Assembly: GCA_012270135.1 (NCBI GenBank)
Contig: JAAXIW010000323.1
Span: 1 to 6,590 of the forward strand
DNA length: 6,590 nucleotides
Reading direction: 5' to 3'
Source of the DNA: Brevundimonas sp.
GTDB lineage: Bacteria; Pseudomonadota; Alphaproteobacteria; Caulobacterales; Caulobacteraceae
The notes below the pieces were generated by a model that was given only the letters and a program-made list of their open reading frames with translations, made no database searches and had not been told where the DNA came from. This document shows positions 1-4,969 of the stretch, piece after piece; position 1 is the stretch's first letter; each line of letters starts with the position of its first letter. Both the position numbers and the translations under genes were made by a program.

Positions 1-886
1 CTTCCTGGCCCATCCGCGGCGCGAGCCGGACGGCCGCATCTGGAACCTCGGCATGGGCCAGGGGCAGGCCATGGTCTGGCGGCTTTCGGCCTTGGGCGAA
101 CTGGAGGCGGCGACCATGGTCGACCTGCCGCGCGCCAGCTATGTCCACGACTTCACCGCCACCGACCGCCATCTCGTCATCGTCCTGCAGCCGTGGGTGC
201 AGACGCGGATGACCCTGCCCTTCTCGGAGGGCTTCGAGTGGCGGCCCGACGCGGGGACCCAGGTGCTGGTCATCGACAAGGACGACCTGTCGAGGCGGCG
301 CGTGTTCGAACTGCCCGCGTTCGGCTTCTTCCACCTCGGCGACGCCTGGTCGGACGGCGGGGACATCCGCTTCGACGTCTGCGCCCACCCCGACATGGAT
401 TTCGCCGCACGCGGGGCCAGCGACGTTCTCAACGGCGTGCCGCTGAACGGCGAGCCGGCCCGGCTGGCGCTGGCGCACCTGAGGGCGGACGGGGCGGCCG
501 ACCTGCAGCGAACCGACACCGTGGCGGAGTTTCCGCGCAGCGACCCGCGCCGCGCCGGCCTGCCGCGCCGCTTCACCCTGCACACGGCCGAAGAGACCCC
601 GGACCGGCCGTTCGCGAGCGGGCTGGGGCTAACCGACTGGGGGACCGGACGGACGCGGACGTTCGACTTCGGTTCCGATCATGTGATGGACGAGATGGTC
701 TTCGTGCCACGGCCCGGCGGATCGGCGGAGACCGACGGCTGGCTGGTCGGGCCGACGCTCAATCTCGCCGCCCGGGCGACCGAACTGCATGTGCTGGACG
801 CGGCGCGGATCGAGGACGGACCGGTCGCGACCTGGCGCGCCGATACAGCCCTTCCGGTCAGTTTCCACGGCGTCTGGCAGGGATGA
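1..886 (+). CDS. Carotenoid oxygenase family protein (carotenoid/stilbene cleavage dioxygenase), 5'-truncated
   Basis: The reading frame is open from base 2 and ends with TGA at 884-886, leaving the last 294 residues of a protein that in this family is usually about 480-500 residues long. The family uses a non-haem Fe(II) held by four histidines to cleave a C=C bond oxidatively in carotenoids, apocarotenoids or stilbenes. All four candidate ligands are visible: His in FLAHP (bases 11-13), VHDF (146-148), FHLGDAW (332-334) and the C-terminal SFHGVW (866-868). Their spacings (45, 62 and 178 residues) resemble those I recall for Synechocystis apocarotenoid oxygenase. The two second-shell glutamates expected in the C-terminal half also fit: Glu in AEFPR (527-529) and in DEMVFVPR (692-694). 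The ATG at base 53 is not the start, because the first iron ligand lies upstream of it. One oddity is FHLGDAWS, where the family usually has H-x-x-N-A-x-E. The substrate is unknown; lignostilbene-type or apocarotenoid cleavage are both possible. The gene converges on the regulator operon with a 3-bp gap. Confidence 0.9.
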   Translation, partial: FLAHPRREPDGRIWNLGMGQGQAMVWRLSALGELEAATMVDLPRASYVHDFTATDRHLVIVLQPWVQTRMTLPFSEGFEWRPDAGTQVLVIDKDDLSRRRVFELPAFGFFHLGDAWSDGGDIRFDVCAHPDMDFAARGASDVLNGVPLNGEPARLALAHLRADGAADLQRTDTVAEFPRSDPRRAGLPRRFTLHTAEETPDRPFASGLGLTDWGTGRTRTFDFGSDHVMDEMVFVPRPGGSAETDGWLVGPTLNLAARATELHVLDAARIEDGPVATWRADTALPVSFHGVWQG

Positions 887-889
887 CGG

Positions 890-1672
890 TCAGTACCAGC
901 CGGCCTCGCGCAGGGCCCGGGCGTAGCGGCGGCTGACGGGGGCGGACACGCCGCCCTCGAGGGTCAGAACGGCCCGGCCGTCGCCGCGCGAGACATCGCG
1001 CACCGCGTCGCGGGCCACCCACCAGCTGCGGTGGGTGCGGGCGCCCTCCAGGCCCTCCAGCTCGGCCACGGCGTCGGACAGCCGCATCAGGATGAGGTCG
1101 GAGCCGCGGTCGGTGTGCAGGCGCAGATAGTGGTCCTCGGCCTGGACGGCGAAGAGGGTCGCGCCGCGCAGCCTGGGCGGCAGGCGGTCGAGAAATCGGG
1201 CCGGGGCGGATCCGGTCGCACCGGCGTGGGTCTGGACCGGGTTGGACCGGCCGAGGAAGACGTTGATGGCGCTGATGGCGACGGTGACGGTCAGCACCGG
1301 GCCGATGAAAAGGACCATGTAGCGGAGCGGATAGATCTCGTTGTCGAAGACCAGGCCGTTGACCAGCCAGACCAGAACGAGGACCGGACCGGCCGTCGTC
1401 GCGGAGACGGTCGCCACGGTCAGCCATGGCCGCTCGTCCGGGTCGATGACACGCCCGATCAGGCTCGAACACAGATGGGCCCAGACGGCGCCGGCTAGGA
1501 TCAGCGGCACCCAGTAGGCGAAGCGCACCCATAGCGGCAGGATGTCGGTGCCGAAGGCGCCGGTCAGGGCCAGGACGACGCCCGCGCCCACCGCCACGCC
1601 GACGCCCCGGTCGAGGCGGATGTCGATGCGCAGCCGACGCCCGTCGCCGTCGGGTTCGATCGATGCGCCCAT
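890..1672 (-). CDS. Membrane-anchored LytTR-family DNA-binding transcriptional regulator
   Basis: This 260-residue protein has an N-terminal membrane part and a C-terminal LytTR DNA-binding domain. Four hydrophobic segments lie at about residues 24-41, 48-68, 86-106 and 118-140. After a short linker, the LytTR domain covers about 158-258, with the recognisable motifs AEDHYLRLHT (178-187), HRSWWVARDAV (214-224) and PVSRRYARAL (245-254). LytTR domains bind DNA through beta strands and are most often fused to a response-regulator receiver domain. Here there is no receiver, so the input is presumably sensed in or at the membrane. The frame stays open upstream to base 2134, but that stretch reads as Arg/Pro-rich out-of-frame tetR sequence. 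I chose the ATG at 1672-1670 because it overlaps the tetR stop as TGATG and begins the protein-like sequence. A GAGGG at 1689-1685 is a somewhat distant ribosome-binding site, so translation is probably coupled to tetR. The target genes are unknown; autoregulation or control of the neighbours is possible. Confidence 0.88.
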   Translation of the reverse strand: MGASIEPDGDGRRLRIDIRLDRGVGVAVGAGVVLALTGAFGTDILPLWVRFAYWVPLILAGAVWAHLCSSLIGRVIDPDERPWLTVATVSATTAGPVLVLVWLVNGLVFDNEIYPLRYMVLFIGPVLTVTVAISAINVFLGRSNPVQTHAGATGSAPARFLDRLPPRLRGATLFAVQAEDHYLRLHTDRGSDLILMRLSDAVAELEGLEGARTHRSWWVARDAVRDVSRGDGRAVLTLEGGVSAPVSRRYARALREAGWY

Positions 1673-2400
1673 CAGCCGGCCCGGCCCTCGGGCGCACACA
1701 CGGCGCGGAAGCCGGCGGCGGCGAAGCGGATCATGTAGTCGCAGGCGCTTTCCAGATCGCCGGACCGGCACAGACCGCCCGACAGGCGGTCCAGCCGCCC
1801 GGTCTCGCCCAGCGTCAGGGTCAGGGCCCCGGACATGTTGTGCCAGGCCCAGTAGAGGTCGACTTCCCGGGCGTCGGGCATGATCTGCTGGATCAGCTCG
1901 ATCAGGCGTCGGATGGCCGGGTCGAAATAGCGGGCCATGGTCTCGCCGCCGAAGGTCGGGTTGGCGTTGGTCTGGGCCACCAGGGCGGCATAGTGTTTCC
2001 AGCCCGGACCGCCCTTCAGCGACCACTGGAACGGCGGGCGCAGGAAGGCCTCGAACAGCCCCTCCAGCGTCATGCCGTCGGGGCCGGGGTCGCGGGCGTA
2101 GCGGTTGATGGCGTCGACCCGCTCGCTGTTCCACACCTCGGCGCGGCGCAGGAAGACGGCGTCGAACAGGGCCCGCTTGGCCCCGAAATAATAGTGCACC
2201 AGGGCGGTGTCGACGCCGGCCTCGCGGGCCACCTCGCGAATGGTGACGCCGTAGAAACCGTGCTTCGAGAACAGATCCTCGGCGGCGTCGAGAATGCCCT
2301 CGCGGGTGTCGCCGTTTCCCTGCGCCGTGGCCTTGGCGGGGGGGCCGCGCCTGGCGGGGGCGCTTGCGGACTCCGGGGCGGGCGCGTCGAGCTTGGTCAT
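1672..2400 (-). CDS. TetR/AcrR-family transcriptional regulator (PsrA-like C-terminal half)
   Basis: This 242-residue protein has a Pro/Ala-rich, probably disordered N-terminus (1-30) followed by a classic TetR helix-turn-helix at about 34-80. The core motifs are ILDAAEDLFSKHGF (36-49), TIREVAREAGV (53-63) and the recognition-helix end LVHYYFGAKRAL (67-78). The ligand-binding and dimer half follows. The segment around DLYWAWHNMSGALTL (181-195) resembles the corresponding part of the Pseudomonas fatty-acid sensor PsrA as I recall it, which would suggest a hydrophobic or acyl ligand, but only weakly. It is usually a repressor released by ligand binding. It is the first gene of a leftward operon with the LytTR gene and is divergent from the TonB-dependent receptor, the classic position for a local regulator. 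The ATG at 2400 is the only Met before residue 110, so the start is secure on sequence grounds. No Shine-Dalgarno sequence precedes it, and the mRNA may be leaderless. Confidence 0.93.
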   Translation of the reverse strand: MTKLDAPAPESASAPARRGPPAKATAQGNGDTREGILDAAEDLFSKHGFYGVTIREVAREAGVDTALVHYYFGAKRALFDAVFLRRAEVWNSERVDAINRYARDPGPDGMTLEGLFEAFLRPPFQWSLKGGPGWKHYAALVAQTNANPTFGGETMARYFDPAIRRLIELIQQIMPDAREVDLYWAWHNMSGALTLTLGETGRLDRLSGGLCRSGDLESACDYMIRFAAAGFRAVCAPEGRAG

Positions 2401-2407
2401 GACGGCG

Positions 2408-2437
2408 AAGCTAGGCCCGGTCGGGCGGTGCTGGCAA
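2408..2437 (-). promoter_or_regulatory. Candidate tetR-lytTR promoter, possibly giving a leaderless mRNA
   Basis: Read on the minus strand, TTGCCA (2437-2432; 5 of 6 matches to TTGACA) is followed after 18 nt by TAGCTT (2413-2408; 3 of 6 matches to TATAAT). The -10 element ends 7 nt before the A of the tetR ATG, so transcription would begin at or next to the start codon. That fits the lack of a Shine-Dalgarno sequence. Leaderless mRNAs are common in Caulobacter. The -10 match is weak, so this is a hypothesis. Confidence 0.35.
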
Positions 2438-2466
2438 CGGCGCCACAGTCCGGCCAGAGCCGCCCG
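2422..2466. repeat. Imperfect 14-bp inverted repeat in the divergent control region
   Basis: The arms CGGGCGGTGCTGGC (2422-2435) and GCCAGAGCCGCCCG (2453-2466) are complementary at 12 of 14 positions around a 19-nt centre. The left arm overlaps the candidate tetR -35 element. If the proposed start sites are right, neither transcript contains this repeat, so any role would be at the DNA level, for example as a regulator-binding site. The high GC content raises the chance of coincidence. Confidence 0.35.
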
Positions 2467-2478
2467 CGGACAAGCTCC

Positions 2479-2505
2479 ACCGTTTGACAGCGGGCCGAAA
2501 ACGGT
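2479..2505. promoter_or_regulatory. Candidate operator: ACCGTTT-N13-AAACGGT inverted repeat
   Basis: Two perfect 7-bp arms lie at 2479-2485 and 2499-2505 with a 13-nt spacer. The repeat covers the TTGACA box of the receptor promoter and most of the spacer before its -10, which is where a repressor would block RNA polymerase. The divergent TetR protein is the obvious candidate binder, and the LytTR protein is another. The AAAC/GTTT half-sites recall those of PsrA boxes, but here they are in the opposite order, so it is not a PsrA box as known. A chance match of this size is possible. Confidence 0.4.
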
Positions 2506-2511
2506 TACGGT
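2484..2511 (+). promoter_or_regulatory. Candidate promoter of the TonB-dependent receptor gene
   Basis: A perfect -35 consensus TTGACA (2484-2489) is followed after 16 nt by TACGGT (2506-2511), a weak -10 that keeps the TA...T positions. Transcription would begin near 2518, giving a leader of about 60 nt before the ATG at 2580. The -35 box is the convincing part; the -10 could be placed differently. Confidence 0.45.
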
Positions 2512-2520
2512 CCCGGAAAA

Positions 2521-2570
2521 TCATTGAACGCTGAATAAAAGCGTCTCGGGCTGGAAACATCATTGGAACG
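2521..2570 (+). repeat. Short near-direct repeat and small stem in the receptor leader
   Basis: TCATTGAACG (2521-2530) recurs as TCATTGGAACG (2560-2570), 39 bp downstream, differing by one inserted G. Between them, ACGCT (2528-2532) and AGCGT (2540-2544) can form a 5-bp stem around an A-rich 7-nt loop. The second repeat copy ends 9 bp before the receptor start codon. No clear Shine-Dalgarno sequence is present; a GGGG at 2570-2573 is the nearest purine run. These could be regulator or RNA elements or chance. Confidence 0.25.
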
Positions 2571-2579
2571 GGGCTTCAC

Positions 2580-4838
2580 ATGAACCGCTACGTAAAGACC
2601 GCCTTGCTCGCCGGCGCCGCCTGGGGCGCGCTCTCGACCGTCGCCGTCGCGCAGGACGCGCCGGCCGGATCCCAGCAGGCCGCCCAGGTCGAGGATGTCG
2701 TGGTCACCGCCCGGCGCACCGAGGAGTCGCTGCAGCGCACGCCGCTGGCCGTTTCGGCCTTCTCCGGCGAAACCTTGAACCAGATCGGCGCGACCCAGGT
2801 CACCGACCTGCAGGGGGCGGTGCCGAACCTGAACATCGTCCAGGGTCGGGCGTCGTCGAACGCGACGAACATCTACATCCGCGGGGTCGGCCAGCCCGAC
2901 GCGCTGCAGACCTTTGATCCGGCCGTCGGCGTCTATGTCGACGATGTCTACTACGCCCGGATTCGCGGCACCCAGTTCGACCTGCTCGACCTCGAGCGGG
3001 TCGAGGTGCTGCGCGGTCCGCAGGGCACCCTCTACGGCAAGAACACCATCGGCGGGGCGCTGAAGCTGGTCAGCCGTCGGCCCGGCCAGACCTTCCGCGC
3101 CCGCGGCTCGGTGGCCTACGGCGAATACGACATGATCGACGTCCAGGGCGCGGTGTCCGGTCCGATCTCCGACACCCTCGCCTTCGGCCTGTCGGCGCTG
3201 CACTCCGAGCGCGGCGGCTACGTCACCAATCCCGTGACCGGCGACGAGTACAACGACAAGAACACCAACGCCTTCCGCGCCGCCCTGGCCTGGGATCCGT
3301 CGGACAATTTCCGCGTCGACCTGACCGCCGACTATTCGAATGACGACGCCGGACTGGTGATCGGTCAGCCGACGAACAATCTGACGACCATCCTCGGCGT
3401 GCCGGTCTATGTCGCGCCCAATCCGGTGCCGGACTTCAACTTCGAGGCGACCCCGACGCCGGCCACGCCCAACGAGACCCGGCTGGAATCGCGCGGCGTG
3501 GCGCTGAACGTCACCTACGACCTGAGCGACAGCCTGTCGCTGAAGTCGATCACCGCCTTCCGCCGGCTGAACACCGACGACTACATCGATTTCGACGGCA
3601 TTGCGCTCGAACTGACCAGCGCACTGGTGGCCGTGGATCAGGAGCAGATCAGCCAGGAGTTCCAGCTGACCTACGAGGCCGGACCGGTCACCGCCGTCGG
3701 CGGCCTGTACTACCTCAAGGAAGACGTCTCCTCGCACCAGGAGGTGTATGCCGCCGATCTGCTGGGGGCCGCCTTCTTCAACTCCGACTTCGAGCGCACC
3801 GTCGACGACACGCTCGAGACCACCTCGAAGGCGATCTACGGCAACGTCAGCTACGACCTGACCGATCGTCTGCGGGTGTCGGGCGGCCTGCGCTACACCA
3901 ACGAGGAGAAGGACTACTGGCGCACGACGTCGACCTTCTACGACCTGCTGCCGGCCTTCAACGCCACCTATGTGTTCGCTCCTCCGGTCGCCGAGTACAG
4001 CGACACCTCGTTCATGGCGTCGATGGATTATCAGGTGACCGACGAGGTGATGCTCTACGGGCGCTTCGCCCAGGGCTTCAAGTCGGGCGGCTACAACGGC
4101 CGGGCCAACTCGGCGTCCGAGTCGACGGAATACGCGCCCGAGACGGCCGAGACCATCGAGTTCGGGGCCAAGGCGACGGCCTACGAGAACCGGCTCCGGC
4201 TCAACGTCGCGGCCTTCTCGACCCAGTACGAGGACTTCCAGGCCCGCGTCTCCGGTCTCGACCTCGACCCGATCACCAACCTGCCGGCGCCGGTCCTGTC
4301 GGTGATCAACGCCGGCTCGCTGGAGATCACCGGTCTCGAGGTGGAGGCCGTGGCGGCTCTCACCCCGGCGCTGACGGTCGACGCCCAGATCGGTCTGCTG
4401 GAAGCCCGCTACGTCGAGTTCAACGACGCCCGCTTCACCAACACCTTCGGCAGCCGGGCCTTCCAGGAACCGGCCTTCTCGCCGGACCTGACCGCCCGCT
4501 ACGGGGTCACCTATGTGGCGGACATCCCCGGCGGCGGGGACATGACCTTCGGCGGGGTGGCGAAATACCGGTCCCGCATGGCGCTGGCGGTCGACAACAC
4601 GGCCGTGAACAGCACGGTCGAGCTGCCCGGCATGTTCCAGGAAGAGTACTGGCTGTTCGACGCCCGCGCGGTGTGGAACGACGCCTCCGGCCGCTACACC
4701 GTCGGCCTCTACGGCCAGAACCTGACCAACGAGGTCTACAAGACCGACGCGCAGGAATTCTCGTCCGTCGGCAACATCCGGACCGCCTATTACGGGGCGC
4801 CGCGCACCTGGATGGTCAAGCTGACGGCGCGTTACTGA
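2580..4838 (+). CDS. TonB-dependent outer-membrane receptor
   Basis: This 752-residue protein is a complete TonB-dependent receptor, an outer-membrane 22-strand barrel with a plug domain that imports scarce ligands using energy from TonB-ExbB-ExbD. A signal peptide covers residues 1-24 (charged start, hydrophobic core, AVA before the likely cleavage at Gln25). A TonB-box-like VEDVVVTA follows at 37-44. The plug covers about 50-165 and includes NIYIRGVG (97-104), VGVYVDDVY (116-124) and the family signature VEVLRGPQGTLYGKN (141-155). The remainder is barrel, ending with NLTNE (714-718), YGAPRTW (738-744) and the terminal aromatic Tyr752 used for barrel assembly. There is no N-terminal secretin/TonB short domain, so it is not the signal-transducing FecA type. 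The length is normal for the Caulobacter/sphingomonad receptors whose ligands are mostly unknown. It is transcribed divergently from tetR and followed by a terminator. The ligand cannot be read from sequence; an iron chelate, plant aromatic or terpenoid-like compound are all possible. Confidence 0.96.
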   Translation: MNRYVKTALLAGAAWGALSTVAVAQDAPAGSQQAAQVEDVVVTARRTEESLQRTPLAVSAFSGETLNQIGATQVTDLQGAVPNLNIVQGRASSNATNIYIRGVGQPDALQTFDPAVGVYVDDVYYARIRGTQFDLLDLERVEVLRGPQGTLYGKNTIGGALKLVSRRPGQTFRARGSVAYGEYDMIDVQGAVSGPISDTLAFGLSALHSERGGYVTNPVTGDEYNDKNTNAFRAALAWDPSDNFRVDLTADYSNDDAGLVIGQPTNNLTTILGVPVYVAPNPVPDFNFEATPTPATPNETRLESRGVALNVTYDLSDSLSLKSITAFRRLNTDDYIDFDGIALELTSALVAVDQEQISQEFQLTYEAGPVTAVGGLYYLKEDVSSHQEVYAADLLGAAFFNSDFERTVDDTLETTSKAIYGNVSYDLTDRLRVSGGLRYTNEEKDYWRTTSTFYDLLPAFNATYVFAPPVAEYSDTSFMASMDYQVTDEVMLYGRFAQGFKSGGYNGRANSASESTEYAPETAETIEFGAKATAYENRLRLNVAAFSTQYEDFQARVSGLDLDPITNLPAPVLSVINAGSLEITGLEVEAVAALTPALTVDAQIGLLEARYVEFNDARFTNTFGSRAFQEPAFSPDLTARYGVTYVADIPGGGDMTFGGVAKYRSRMALAVDNTAVNSTVELPGMFQEEYWLFDARAVWNDASGRYTVGLYGQNLTNEVYKTDAQEFSSVGNIRTAYYGAPRTWMVKLTARY

Positions 4839-4867
4839 TCTCCTGAAGCCTGATCGCATGTGATCAC

Positions 4868-4906
4868 GGGCGGCGGTTCACCTGAGCCGCCGCCCTTTTT
4901 CTTTTT
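4868..4906 (+). terminator. Intrinsic terminator after the TonB-dependent receptor gene
   Basis: A 12-bp stem (4868-4879 with 4884-4895; core GGGCGGCGG/CCGCCGCCC, one G-U pair) with a 4-nt ACCT loop is followed at once by TTTTTCTTTTT (4896-4906). This is a textbook rho-independent terminator 29 bp after the receptor stop. The left side lacks an A-run, so it acts only in the + direction. It separates transcription of the receptor from that of the MFS gene. Confidence 0.93.
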
Positions 4907-4957
4907 ACGCCGCGCCACGGCGCAGCTACCGTCCCCGTCCAACGAAAAGACCCAGTC

Positions 4958-4963
4958 GAGGGA
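4958..4963 (+). promoter_or_regulatory. Shine-Dalgarno site of the MFS gene
   Basis: GAGGGA lies 6 nt before the ATG at 4970 and supports this start. Because a terminator precedes it, the MFS gene needs its own promoter between about 4907 and 4957, but I see no convincing -35/-10 pair there. A weak 5-bp stem CGCCG/CGGCG (4908-4912 with 4918-4922) is the only other structure. Confidence 0.75.
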
Positions 4964-4969
4964 AACGCC

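Noticed and set aside
53..55. ATG at base 53 as the start of the oxygenase gene
   Set aside because: The open frame continues upstream to the window edge and encodes the first iron-binding His in the motif FLAHP, so the gene is truncated by the window and this Met is internal.
1673..2134. Extension of the lytTR frame upstream, adding 154 residues
   Set aside because: The extra sequence is Arg/Pro-rich and lies fully inside tetR in another frame. The ATG overlapping the tetR stop gives a protein of sensible composition.
2401..2579. A riboswitch or structured leader in front of the receptor gene
   Set aside because: The predicted leader is only about 60 nt and contains no recognisable aptamer core such as a cobalamin box; only a 5-bp stem is visible.
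2505..4859. Very long open frame (784 codons) on the minus strand opposite the TonB-dependent receptor
   Set aside because: Its translation is rich in Arg, Gly, Val and Asp with no domain or signal. It is the codon-bias shadow of a high-GC gene. The plus-strand frame has signal peptide, plug and barrel motifs.
4851..4866. Inverted repeat TGATC-N6-GATCA just before the terminator, resembling a CRP/FNR-type site
   Set aside because: The half-sites and spacing fit neither the CRP (TGTGA-N6-TCACA) nor the FNR (TTGAT-N4-ATCAA) consensus, and it lies between the receptor stop and the terminator, where a promoter is unlikely.
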